Assembly: GCA_013139905.1 (NCBI GenBank)
Contig: WSZW01000040.1
Coordinates: 1-12,574 of the forward strand
DNA: 12,574 nucleotides
Direction: 5' to 3'
DNA from: an archaeon
GTDB lineage: Archaea > EX4484-52 > B79-G9
Numbering within the stretch: position 1 is the stretch's first letter; every line of letters starts with the position of its first letter. Of this stretch, positions 5,467-12,574 are shown piece by piece. The notes below the pieces were generated by a model. That model made no database searches and was not told where the DNA came from. It saw only the letters and a program-made list of their open reading frames with translations. Position numbers and translations under genes: made by a program.

Positions 5467-5799
5467 ATGGCAGCACTAACAGAAGGAACAGATTATGAGA
5501 TTGTAGGCGTTCAGAGAGGCGATGTCTATAACGAAATAGTCATAAAGACAATAAATACAGCAGATGCAGCGGATACTTTAACAGTTGACCTTACAAAATA
5601 TGGAATTAAAGCAGATGGTCTTCTTGGTGTAGTTGGTTTTAAACATACCACAGATAACTCTGTTATGGTTCAGGAACAGCCGACAACAGCAGTTTCGTCT
5701 GGTACTTTAACATTAACAGTACCTGCAGGAACAGATGATGATGCAAGATTTTATCTTGTTAAAGGTATAAGTGAAACCGCTGGCGCAGCAACTTTGTAA
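5467..5799 (+). CDS. Small beta-rich head protein, possible decoration protein (110 aa)
   Basis: I place the start at ATG 5467, 8 bases after the strong AAGGAGG (5452-5458). ATG 5461 is too close to that site and the ATG at 5446 lies upstream of it inside the capsid gene. The product begins MAALTEGTDYEIVGVQ and is predicted from its alternating pattern to be mostly beta strand, with repeated Asp/Thr turns and an Ala/Gly-rich end. It has no cysteine or membrane segment. A short, acidic, beta-rich protein made with a very strong ribosome site directly after the capsid gene is typical of a capsid decoration or cement protein, but I recognise no family signature. The next gene starts 10 bases after the stop. 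Confidence 0.75.
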   Translation: MAALTEGTDYEIVGVQRGDVYNEIVIKTINTADAADTLTVDLTKYGIKADGLLGVVGFKHTTDNSVMVQEQPTTAVSSGTLTLTVPAGTDDDARFYLVKGISETAGAATL

Positions 5800-5809
5800 G
5801 GTGTTTTGA

Positions 5810-6598
5810 ATGACAGCTTTACCTAGAGGATTACGGTCTCAATCGGGACCGGCATCTTTACCTTTAACAAAAGGACCGTATGAAATGTCTGAAACATTAA
5901 TACATCAAAAACCTGCAGTAGACAGTTTCAAAAGATATGTTCTTGATGAGAATTTCAATCAAAGACCAGGACTAAACGCAAGCGTTGGAATAACTTTCAA
6001 TGTTGATTTTGAGATTCTCGGAACAAATGTAGCAGAAGCAGATGTAATTTGGGGAACAACTGTCGGCGGAGTTGAGTTAAAGACTCATGGAGCCGATAAC
6101 GATCAAGTAATCGTTCTCCCTCATTTGGACACATTACAATCCGGATGGACTGGTGTTCTATGGGGGACGGAGAATCAGGTTCTTTGGGAAGCCGTAATTA
6201 AAACATCTGATGTAACAACAGGTATTTTGATATGGGCTGGACTGAAACTTACAAGTGACCCAACAGTCGCAACAGATGATGACCAAGCTTATTTCAGGTT
6301 CAGCACGGACGATTCTGATACGAACTGGGAAATTGTGAACAGTATCGGAGGCACAGATACAACTTCAGACAGTGGAGTGGCTGTTTCTGCAAGCACAAAC
6401 TATTATTTCAGAATAGAGATTGATGCAGAAAGAAAAGCGCACTACTTCATTAACAACAAAGAAGTATATATCAGCGCAGCCATGACAAATGATGTGGATT
6501 TGATTCCCTATGTAGGCGTTCAATGCTTAGATGCGACACCTTCGTCACAATATCTGTATCTTGTTAAACAGAAGATATCAAGAATAATCTACGAATAA
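5810..6598 (+). CDS. Lectin-like beta-sandwich structural protein (262 aa)
   Basis: ATG 5810 follows AAGGTG (5798-5803) with 6 bases between; M26 (MSETLIHQ) is an alternative start. The body looks like a concanavalin/laminin-G type jelly roll: WEAVIKTSD, then GILIWAGLKL, an AYFRFSTDD strand, NYYFRIEIDAERKAHYFINN (strand-turn-strand) and a terminal VKQKISRIIYE. Proteins of this style occur on virus heads and fibres in metagenomic phages and can bind sugars, so a head-fibre or decoration role is likely. Base use differs from neighbours: 6061-6180 is about 48% G+C by hand count, against about 35% at 7861-7920. The gene ends at a GC-rich hairpin (6608-6635). These signs suggest transfer as a single unit. 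The fold is inferred from the pattern only. Confidence 0.78.
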   Translation: MTALPRGLRSQSGPASLPLTKGPYEMSETLIHQKPAVDSFKRYVLDENFNQRPGLNASVGITFNVDFEILGTNVAEADVIWGTTVGGVELKTHGADNDQVIVLPHLDTLQSGWTGVLWGTENQVLWEAVIKTSDVTTGILIWAGLKLTSDPTVATDDDQAYFRFSTDDSDTNWEIVNSIGGTDTTSDSGVAVSASTNYYFRIEIDAERKAHYFINNKEVYISAAMTNDVDLIPYVGVQCLDATPSSQYLYLVKQKISRIIYE

Positions 6599-6607
6599 TC
6601 TATATTA

Positions 6608-6635
6608 GCCCACCGCTTTATTTTTTATGGTGGGC
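6608..6635 (+). terminator. GC-rich hairpin after the lectin-like gene
   Basis: GCCCACC (6608-6614) and GGTGGGC (6629-6635) are perfect complements with a 14-base loop that contains a T6 run. No T-run follows the stem, so it is not a standard intrinsic terminator; in archaea T-rich tracts alone can terminate, and here the tract is inside the loop. It may act as a partial terminator, an RNA stability element that sets relative levels of head proteins, or a remnant border of an acquired gene. Confidence 0.5.
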
Positions 6636-6685
6636 AAACAACCAATATTAACAGCTCGAAAGAGTAACTAAAGGAAGTGATTATT

Positions 6686-7114
6686 ATTAGCAAAATTACA
6701 ATGGTTAAAATTGAAAATACAATAGCCACTGGAGAGACAACAGGTACAACATTATCTCAAGTAATAAGAGGTAGAATTTTATCAGTACGTACAGTTTATT
6801 CTAACACAACACCCGCAAGCACAAGCGATAGGGATGTTAATATTTTTGAAATGAACCCATCAGCATCAACAACAATTGCAAAAGCAATTCAAGAAATATT
6901 AAATATTGGAACTTTAGGTGCTGCACCGGATGATGATAACGATGTTTATTATCCACGAGTACCATCACAAGATAATACTGGAACAGATGTAACCTTTGAT
7001 GCAACTAACGAAATATATGAACCCTTCGTTGTATTTGGAAAAGTAATGCTTTCCGTGACTGCGGCTGCAGCTGGAGATATAACAACCGTTTATTTAATGG
7101 TTGAAGAATTTTAA
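6686..7114 (+). CDS. Small structural-type protein (142 aa), probable ATT start
   Basis: The reading frame is open from GTG 6677, but that codon is part of the ribosome site AAGGAAGTGATT. Measured from GGA, the start used by the gene at 5467 lies 13 bases further; the same distance here gives ATT 6686. ATG 6701 is 20 bases from the site, which is too far. An ATT start (MSKITMVKIENT) is therefore likely but unusual. The product is Thr/Ala-rich, acidic and apparently beta-rich, with GRILSVRTVYSNTTPAS, a DDDNDVYYPRVPSQDNTG loop, and a C-terminal strand pair ending VYLMVEEF. It resembles small proteins between capsid and connector genes in tailed viruses, perhaps decoration or head fibre, without a family I can name. 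Confidence 0.75.
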   Translation: MSKITMVKIENTIATGETTGTTLSQVIRGRILSVRTVYSNTTPASTSDRDVNIFEMNPSASTTIAKAIQEILNIGTLGAAPDDDNDVYYPRVPSQDNTGTDVTFDATNEIYEPFVVFGKVMLSVTAAAAGDITTVYLMVEEF

Positions 7115-7130
7115 GGAGTAAGTGATAACT

Positions 7131-7538
7131 ATGTTATTTATGAATAATACCGGTAAAAGCGAAAAAATAAGAAAAGACGAAACAATAGGAGTAAGAACAG
7201 GACATTATTGGAAAACGGTTAAAGACGGTCAAGAGGCAGATATACCCGAACATTACGGTATGGCTCTTGGTTTTACAAAAGTTGTCAATGATAATGATAA
7301 AGAAGAACAATCAATAGATATTGTTGATAATATTAACAAAGCATTAAATCCTAAAGACGACATAAAAGCATACAAAGACAAATTAATGAGTATTAAAGGA
7401 ATTGGAAAGAAAACCGCCAAAGATATAATGAAAGACTATCCAACAGAAGCAGATATGGTTAAAAGAATTAAAGAAGAACCAGATATGCCATACGATGATG
7501 ATGTTGCTGAAAGTCTTAAAAATGTTTTCAGTGAGTAA
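7131..7538 (+). CDS. Helix-hairpin-helix protein of the head cluster (135 aa)
   Basis: AAGGAG (7113-7118) precedes the start; ATG 7131 is chosen over GTG 7122, which lies only 3 bases from the site. Two parts are visible. Residues 1-50 (VRTGHYWKTVKDGQEADIPE) look like the short beta domain common in small head proteins next to connectors. After an acidic linker, residues 85-125 contain a classic helix-hairpin-helix, IKGIGKKTA at 88-96 followed by a helix ending KDYPT and a second, weaker hairpin region. Such motifs bind double-stranded DNA backbones without sequence preference. A DNA-binding module next to portal-connector genes could act on packaged DNA at head completion, but a simple protein-protein role is possible. 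The end overlaps the region just before the next start. Confidence 0.8.
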   Translation: MLFMNNTGKSEKIRKDETIGVRTGHYWKTVKDGQEADIPEHYGMALGFTKVVNDNDKEEQSIDIVDNINKALNPKDDIKAYKDKLMSIKGIGKKTAKDIMKDYPTEADMVKRIKEEPDMPYDDDVAESLKNVFSE

Positions 7539-7539
7539 A

Positions 7540-7842
7540 ATGGTGGATTCTATTGAAGGCGTGGTGGATGTAAAAATACCAAAAGGATTAATTGCGTTAT
7601 TTACCTTAATATTACTTCTTTTAGGTGCATTTGCATCGGTAATTGCAACTGGTTCTTCAATGAATTCAGATATTGAACATATACAACTAAAACAAATAGA
7701 TAATATTGAAACAATATCTGAATTAGAGAATAAAGTTATAACGATTGAAAAACATATAGTTGAAACCGAAACAAAATTAACCCATTTGAATAATGATATT
7801 GGTGTGATTAAAACAGATGTTAAGGAGATTTTGAAAAAATGA
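7540..7842 (+). CDS. Membrane-anchored coiled-coil protein (100 aa)
   Basis: ATG 7540 begins one base after the previous stop; GTG 7531, in frame, is an alternative with slight overlap. Residues 1-15 are polar, residues 16-37 (GLIALFTLILLLLGAFASVI plus a few) form one transmembrane helix, and residues about 44-98 form a heptad-like coiled coil ending in lysines. No protein domain is recognised. A membrane protein in the middle of head genes is unusual. It could be a holin or spanin-like lysis factor, an anchor for assembly at the membrane, or an internal virion protein acting in DNA entry. The stop overlaps the start of the connector gene (ATGA), so the two are translationally coupled. Confidence 0.75.
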   Translation: MVDSIEGVVDVKIPKGLIALFTLILLLLGAFASVIATGSSMNSDIEHIQLKQIDNIETISELENKVITIEKHIVETETKLTHLNNDIGVIKTDVKEILKK

Positions 7843-8657
7843 CGTTTATTACAGTTGCCGAAGTTAGAATTGCAAGTGGTGCACCAACCACACTAATATC
7901 TGATGATGATATAACTAGTATTATTGCTGATGCCGAAGCTGATGTATCGCAATGGTTAAATACTAAATTCGTACCAACACAAAGATTAGAATTCATAGAC
8001 GGAACGGGTACTGAAAGATTATTCTTACTTAAAAATCCAGTTCTTGCAGTTCGTGAATTAAATACCAATTCAACATCAATATCACTTGATGAATTATATG
8101 TTAGTAAACAAAGCGGTAAAATTGAACTTAGTAACGGTGCAGAGACTAGTGTTTTTGCATCTAAAAGAAAAACTGTAAAAGTTAAATATCTTTATGGGTT
8201 ACTTGAAGAATCAAGTACCTCAACAACATCAACTGCGGCAACAACTGCAGGTACATCTGTTGCAATATCCGTTTCTAGTGAAACTAATTTTTCAGATAAT
8301 GATTGGGTTGAGATTACTGGTATGGATGGAAATCAAGAAGTTGCTAAGATTACAGGTACAGATACAAATGAAATTACTGTAGACCAGTTAGTATTAGCAC
8401 ATGAAAGTGGTTCTGTTGTAGTAAAACTTCTAATACCACATTATATTAAAAGATACATGAATGTAGAAGCTGCAATTGCAGTCGCTATAAATGCAATCGG
8501 CGCAACATATACATTCCAAGCATCTTATAATTTGGGTGAATTAAGTGTTGTTAAAGGCGTACCATATACGCATTGGCGAGAAAGTATTGAAAAACTATTA
8601 AAAGAGAGAGCGATGAGAAAGGCAAGAATAAGACCTAGACCATCCATACAGATGTGA
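7839..8657 (+). CDS. Head-tail connector, gp6-like, with a beta insertion (272 aa)
   Basis: The N-terminal 120 residues have the features of HK97 gp6/SPP1 gp15-type connectors: ITVAEVRIASG, a helix with DDDITSIIADAEADVSQWL, a strand FIDGTGTERLFL, then NPVLAVREL and the strand VKVKYLYG. The last 70 residues (IPHYIKRYMNVEAAIAVAIN, then WRESIEKLLKERAMRKARIR) supply the closing helices, with a basic tail. Between them, about residues 125-205, lies a Ser/Thr-rich linker and a small beta module (VEITGMDGNQEVAKITG) absent from simple connectors. Connector proteins ring the portal and close the head after packaging. Start ATG 7839 overlaps the previous stop as ATGA, with AAGGAG 7822-7827 upstream. 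Next gene starts 4 bases after the stop. Confidence 0.75.
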   Translation: MTFITVAEVRIASGAPTTLISDDDITSIIADAEADVSQWLNTKFVPTQRLEFIDGTGTERLFLLKNPVLAVRELNTNSTSISLDELYVSKQSGKIELSNGAETSVFASKRKTVKVKYLYGLLEESSTSTTSTAATTAGTSVAISVSSETNFSDNDWVEITGMDGNQEVAKITGTDTNEITVDQLVLAHESGSVVVKLLIPHYIKRYMNVEAAIAVAINAIGATYTFQASYNLGELSVVKGVPYTHWRESIEKLLKERAMRKARIRPRPSIQM

Positions 8658-8661
8658 TATT

Positions 8662-8892
8662 ATGACTTGGGATAGCACAAAAGTTGACGTAACTGATGAT
8701 GTACTTGCAGCAGATTGGAATGCAATGGTTACAGACCAAAAGACAAGAGTTATTAGAACAACCGGTGCCGGTGTACCATCTTCAACGCCCGGAAACATTG
8801 GTGATATATATGTTGACACTACAAATAATAAAATGTATATTGCATATGGCACTAGTAGTTCATCAGATTGGAAAAAGGTGTTGACACAATGA
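8662..8892 (+). CDS. Small fibre/collar-domain protein (76 aa)
   Basis: The product starts MTWDSTKVDVTDDVLAADWN and ends with a compact beta module, GNIGDIYVDTTNNKMYIAYG followed by SSSSDWKKV. This last pattern (PG-x-GDIYVDTTNNK-YI-x-G) is familiar from tail-fibre and collar proteins of many phages, where it forms a small beta domain. As a free 76-residue protein it may be an adaptor or trimerising fibre base. Its start lies 4 bases after the connector stop and its TGA overlaps the following ATG by 4 bases (ATGA, 8889-8892), so it belongs to the same translation unit. The region also holds the ribosome site of the next gene (AAAGGTG, 8874-8880). Confidence 0.72.
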   Translation: MTWDSTKVDVTDDVLAADWNAMVTDQKTRVIRTTGAGVPSSTPGNIGDIYVDTTNNKMYIAYGTSSSSDWKKVLTQ

Positions 8893-11042
8893 AATTAAAA
8901 CATGGTTTATTTATCGGCGCAATAGGATTACTTTTAATAATATTTAGTGTTGTATTTGCATCTTCATATTTAGTTGACGAAGATATGAATTTGTTAGGTA
9001 ATGACATTTATAATGCAACAAACATAAATGCAACTATATTTTATCAAAATGGTAGTGCGCTTTTAGATATATCCGGTAATTATTATACAGATATTGCTAA
9101 TTTTACAGGTACATTAACAGATACTAAATGGTGTCTTTATGATTCATCAAATAATATAATTAATTGTACGGTTGATCCAGTAACCAATACATATAACACA
9201 ACCGAAGAAATGCAAGATGCAGTAGGTGTAATGGCTACAGATGGTAACGGTGTTGATTTTACATATAGTGATATTGGAAATACATTAACACCATCATTTG
9301 ATTGTTCAGATGTATCCGGTACTGGGATTGGTTGTAGTGGCGAATATATAATACATAATGATTCAAGTAGTCAAGCTGATAGTGATAATAGCGGAAGAAC
9401 GTATATACAAGACATTTTTTTGGATACATACGGACATATACAAACACTTGTAACTGCAACAGAAACTGTAACCGATTCAAATGCTAATACTTTATGTTCT
9501 GGGACAACAACATATCTTGATGGTGAGGGTGGTTGTGATGATATTAGTTCTGTATATATTGCTCAATCAGACGAAGGTAATTTAAATGTAAATAGTTCAA
9601 ATTACTGGGATAATCTAAATACGCCGAATGATTTCGAAAATATAACTGCTTCCGGATATATTACGGGTCAACCAATTACAGGAAGTATTGGAAGCGGGAT
9701 AATAAATAGTTCTGAAAATCTTGAACATTGTGGTTGTATGAATATTACAATAAATCAAGAGCGCGAAATTCACTATCCGGAGTTTACAGCAAGAGTTGTA
9801 GATACAAATGGTAATGTAGTATATTGTTATAAAGCAGAAGGAGATATAAATGTAACAGACAATCTTCATTCTACAAATTATCTGAATAGTTCATGTGAAT
9901 GGAACTTTGAATCATTTGAGACATTTCATAGTGCAGATATATCTCCCAGTGGTAAAGTAAGAATATTTGATGCTTTAGTCATAAATGGAGTGATTGAAGA
10001 GACAAAGGGAAATACATTATTATTTTTGACAAAAGATAAAACAGAACAGATTAGAATATTCTGCAGTTCTTCAAGCCATCTTTCTGTATGTAATGGTTTT
10101 GAGATTACTCAAGATACATTTCCGTCTTTCAATGTTTCTTCGGGTAATTCAGTGTATCTGAATACATATTTACCGACCGATGCTAAATCTTCATTAATAG
10201 ATGAAACACATCTAACACATCACGAAAATGGTAGTTGGGTACATACAAATACAACTGGTTTAAATATAACTCATTGTGATAACGGGACAGATTTGGTAGA
10301 ATGTACCGGAACGGTTTATAGACAATATCCGGTTTATAGTCTTAGTTGGAATTCAGCTGCGAAAATACATATGTTATCTCCATTAACAACTGGTGCAACA
10401 TACACGTCTTTATCATCATGTGTTGAAGCAACACCGGATTATATTCTTCCAGCTATGGAAACGTATGTGGCAATTATTCATCACATATATTGTGCAAGAA
10501 GAACAGATACAGTTTGGAATTCTGATGCATGGATAGATTTACGGGCTGAACCAATTGGTGCCGGTGGAACACCGGATTTATCTCCATATTTAACTATTTA
10601 TGCAGATAAACCATTATTATCAAATTGGGATATAGGTGCATACAATTTTACAAATACTGATTCGTGGTTTTTAGGTAAAGTAGATTGGTCTACAATTCAA
10701 AATACGCCAACATTATACAACACAACCGAAGAACTACAAGATGTTACTGGTGCAATGTTTAGTGGTAATACCGAAACATTGATTACGGCCACATATCAGG
10801 ATGGAGACGGTACTATTGATTTAATTGTTGAGAATGATTTAAATTTATATTCATGGACTAATGTTGTTGATGGTGATATACCCAACGATATAACCATTGC
10901 ATCATCAAATAATATTACTACAACTGCCGGTGTAAATCTGAATGATAATGTTAAAATGCGTTTCGGAACAGAGAATGATGCTTGTATGTATTGGGATGGA
11001 AGTTCATTAATAACAACAACCGTTGCCGCGAATTGTGGTTAA
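8889..11042 (+). CDS. Secreted or membrane-anchored fibre-like surface protein (717 aa)
   Basis: ATG 8889 stands 8 bases after AAAGGTG (8874-8880), better than ATG 8868 inside the previous gene. Residues 1-30 form a signal peptide or anchor: KLKH, a long hydrophobic stretch, then VFASSYLVDE. The rest is a beta-rich, Asn/Thr/Ser-rich protein with about twenty N-x-S/T sequons and several cysteines. It carries phage-fibre style repeats: YNTTEEMQDAVGVM at 102 onwards and YNTTEELQDVTGAM at 610 onwards, a SGRTYIQDIFLDTYGHI block, and a C-terminal MRFGTENDACMYWDGSS tip. The combination is odd, because virion fibres of tailed viruses assemble in the cytoplasm and need no export signal. It may be displayed on the host surface or inserted in a virion linked to the membrane. 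Receptor binding is inferred from the fibre-like repeats. Confidence 0.82.
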   Translation: MKLKHGLFIGAIGLLLIIFSVVFASSYLVDEDMNLLGNDIYNATNINATIFYQNGSALLDISGNYYTDIANFTGTLTDTKWCLYDSSNNIINCTVDPVTNTYNTTEEMQDAVGVMATDGNGVDFTYSDIGNTLTPSFDCSDVSGTGIGCSGEYIIHNDSSSQADSDNSGRTYIQDIFLDTYGHIQTLVTATETVTDSNANTLCSGTTTYLDGEGGCDDISSVYIAQSDEGNLNVNSSNYWDNLNTPNDFENITASGYITGQPITGSIGSGIINSSENLEHCGCMNITINQEREIHYPEFTARVVDTNGNVVYCYKAEGDINVTDNLHSTNYLNSSCEWNFESFETFHSADISPSGKVRIFDALVINGVIEETKGNTLLFLTKDKTEQIRIFCSSSSHLSVCNGFEITQDTFPSFNVSSGNSVYLNTYLPTDAKSSLIDETHLTHHENGSWVHTNTTGLNITHCDNGTDLVECTGTVYRQYPVYSLSWNSAAKIHMLSPLTTGATYTSLSSCVEATPDYILPAMETYVAIIHHIYCARRTDTVWNSDAWIDLRAEPIGAGGTPDLSPYLTIYADKPLLSNWDIGAYNFTNTDSWFLGKVDWSTIQNTPTLYNTTEELQDVTGAMFSGNTETLITATYQDGDGTIDLIVENDLNLYSWTNVVDGDIPNDITIASSNNITTTAGVNLNDNVKMRFGTENDACMYWDGSSLITTTVAANCG
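9195..10733 (+). repeat. Dispersed fibre repeat within the surface protein gene
   Basis: A 15-base sequence, AACACAACCGAAGAA, is identical at 9195-9209 and 10719-10733. It lies in two copies of a longer protein repeat: YNTTEE-x-QD followed by a Gly-containing helix end and a GN/DGxGxxDFT-like strand. The copies start at residues 102 and 610 of the surface protein. Such repeats are building blocks in fibre proteins and sites for recombination that swaps receptor-binding parts. Confidence 0.6.
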
Positions 11043-11063
11043 ATAACTGGTCGGTAATTTAAT

Positions 11064-12574
11064 ATGTTGACAAAATACGCAGATGATAAAGCAATAATTG
11101 TAATTGGAACATTCTTAATATTATCTGTATTTGCGTTTCAACTGTCAGGTATTCAAAATTATCGTGATATTTTAGATGAATATCCGCAGTATGACTTAAT
11201 TCTTCTTACAAACGATACAGTTGATAGATTAGAATTGTTAGGGCGTAGCTATTCAGAACATGAAGAATTCTATCGGTGGAGCTTTAAAGACGGTAAAGTC
11301 AAGACATATATCGCTAGTGACTTAATAGATACTTCGTATTGGCAGTTATTCAAAGGAACTAAGCAAATATACTATAACGAGAAAAGTCCTTTAGAATATA
11401 CATATACGGCTAATTCTGCGAATATTATAATTGGTATTGATTACTTCCTAGATTCTCGGCATACGAATTATGTCGGGCGATTGGAGAGAGAGATAGAAAT
11501 ATATCCGAATAAAAATAAAGAAACAATCAAATGGTATCCGAAAAATAAAACAATTAAATATAATTTTCAATGGGTACATGAGACAGACCATATTGGCGAA
11601 TCAAAGAATCTTAAAGAAGAACATAAAACCGATTTAGATAAACTACAGATTAATTGGAATGATTCGATTGAGCAAGTAAGTGCTGCAAGACAATATCTAA
11701 ACGGTAAGGTCAAAGTACGTTATATCTCTGCATACGGCGACCAAGTGATAGACCCTATTGTAAAGATTGGCGGAACAACAGTCACTTATGATAGATATGA
11801 TGGCTTGGGTGGTGTGAGTTATACTCCTGAATGTTTTCCGGGCGAAGTCTGCCATCTACCTTTAAGCATCACTTTAAGCAAAAATTATATTCTTACAGAA
11901 AATACGCATCTAACAAAAAAATTCAAGAATAAACACGGACTAGATATTGAACTTCCAACATCAGGAATAAACATCTGGGGTGATGTAAACAGAACCATAA
12001 AGAACTGGACTAATGAAACATGCACTGATTATTCTGAATATCTTTATAATGAAGGAAATGAGACATGGTATTGGAATAATGGAACTAATTGTATCGGCGG
12101 ATATTATGAAGAGATAAACGAAACAATACAGGCATGGAAACCTCTTGAATTGCCTTTGGCTTTTGAAAAAGATGTTCCTGTTTATATCGATATTTATGGT
12201 GTTAAGAATGATACAGAAGCAGTAGATGCTTTAGGTGTTATTTTAGGTTATACGACTTATGAATTTGCTTGGTGGAACAGTAGTTGGGCGTATAAAAAAG
12301 AAATCCAGATAGACGGAACAGGATTGGAGATTCCTGCAAACTATCAGTTTAAAATAGATGTGGATTATGTAGCCGATAAGATGAACTCGACATTTAAGGA
12401 TTTAAGATTTACAAACGGTTCAGAAATAGACGCAGGACTTTTGGATTATTGGGTTGAGACAAACATAAGCGAAACAAGTGCAACTGTTTGGGTTGAGATA
12501 CCGGAGACGAGTAATACGACAAATACTACGGTTTATATGTACTACGGCAACCCGACAGCGACAAGCGAGAGTAA
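11064..12574 (+). CDS. Membrane-anchored glycoprotein-like protein with DUF2341 domain (3' end missing)
   Basis: The frame is open from ATG 11064 to the window end (503 codons plus two bases), so the C-terminus is missing. Residues about 9-27 (AIIVIGTFLILSVFAFQLSG) are a signal anchor. The following 370 residues are beta-rich without a recognised domain and contain a WGDVNRTIKNWTNETCTD stretch; about sixteen N-x-S/T sequons and a few cysteines suggest an extracellular, N-glycosylated product. From about W403 the sequence matches DUF2341: WWNSSWAYKKEIQIDG, then MNSTFKDLRFTNGSE, LLDYWVET, WVEIP and VYMYYGNPTA. This beta-sandwich domain is common in archaeal surface proteins. No strong ribosome site precedes the start. 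It lies 21 bases after the other surface protein, so both are likely co-transcribed and may act together at the cell surface or virion. Confidence 0.82.
   Translation, partial: MLTKYADDKAIIVIGTFLILSVFAFQLSGIQNYRDILDEYPQYDLILLTNDTVDRLELLGRSYSEHEEFYRWSFKDGKVKTYIASDLIDTSYWQLFKGTKQIYYNEKSPLEYTYTANSANIIIGIDYFLDSRHTNYVGRLEREIEIYPNKNKETIKWYPKNKTIKYNFQWVHETDHIGESKNLKEEHKTDLDKLQINWNDSIEQVSAARQYLNGKVKVRYISAYGDQVIDPIVKIGGTTVTYDRYDGLGGVSYTPECFPGEVCHLPLSITLSKNYILTENTHLTKKFKNKHGLDIELPTSGINIWGDVNRTIKNWTNETCTDYSEYLYNEGNETWYWNNGTNCIGGYYEEINETIQAWKPLELPLAFEKDVPVYIDIYGVKNDTEAVDALGVILGYTTYEFAWWNSSWAYKKEIQIDGTGLEIPANYQFKIDVDYVADKMNSTFKDLRFTNGSEIDAGLLDYWVETNISETSATVWVEIPETSNTTNTTVYMYYGNPTATSES

Noticed and set aside
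2702..6152. Shared CCGGATGGACTGG at 2703-2715 and 6140-6152
   Set aside because: Both encode Gly-Trp-Thr-Gly in unrelated proteins and the flanks differ; best explained by chance and codon choice.
8194..8382. Overlapping + strand ORFs at 8194-8382 and 8696-8884
   Set aside because: Gln/Leu-rich low-complexity readings in a second frame of the connector and small fibre genes; no start signals.
9259..9869. Minus-strand ORFs within the large surface protein gene
   Set aside because: Tyr/Ile/His-rich shadows of an Asn/Asp/Thr-rich gene; composition explains them.
1..12574. CRISPR array, insertion sequence or integrase
   Set aside because: No regularly spaced repeats, no terminal inverted repeats around a transposase, and no recombinase motifs were seen on either strand.

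Overview
This window looks like the head-morphogenesis and surface-protein region of a tailed-virus genome or provirus (HK97-like capsid lineage, Caudoviricetes) that probably infects an archaeon. The sequence is AT-rich, every convincing gene is on the + strand, and the genes are packed with gaps of a few bases or 4-base ATGA overlaps. Evidence for an archaeal host: three TATA/BRE-type promoters (437-444, 2968-2975, 3109-3116) and no obvious bacterial -35/-10 pairs; one probably leaderless mRNA (start 3141); a C-terminal DUF2341 domain; and two secretory proteins dense in N-glycosylation sequons. The style of the surface proteins resembles metagenomic DPANN or methanogen viruses, but no lineage can be fixed from this sequence alone.

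Layout. Positions 1-508 hold a structured non-coding stretch (53-132), a 54-residue small ORF, and a promoter with a hairpin leader containing a mini-ORF. Positions 509-2779 encode a portal fused to a MuF/SPP1-gp7 domain. A small membrane protein, a TATA promoter and a tRNA-like gene follow (2780-3078). A second copy of the 27-bp promoter element drives the prohead protease fused to a scaffold-like tail (3141-4289), then the major capsid protein (4305-5453). Next come small head proteins, a lectin-like beta protein ending at a hairpin, a helix-hairpin-helix protein, a membrane coiled-coil protein and a gp6-like head-tail connector (5467-8657). The right side holds a small fibre-domain protein and two large secreted or membrane-anchored surface proteins (8662 to the end); the last runs off the window. 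No terminase, tail tube, tape measure, integrase or replication gene is visible.

How the parts fit. Portal, MuF, protease, scaffold, capsid and connector form a complete procapsid-assembly and head-closure set. The most unusual features concern expression. An identical 27-bp upstream element sits at the same distance from the TATA box in front of both the portal and the protease operons, which suggests one shared late activator. The two longest A-runs in the window (A11 at 2019-2029, A9 at 3960-3968) lie at the portal/MuF and protease/scaffold junctions, where a one-base slip in either direction meets a stop within about 20 bases. The second is followed by a Shine-Dalgarno-like GGTGAT and an in-frame GTG that could start a separate scaffold. 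The portal mRNA would begin with a hairpin whose loop carries the ATG of an 8-codon leader ORF ending in TAATG on the portal start.
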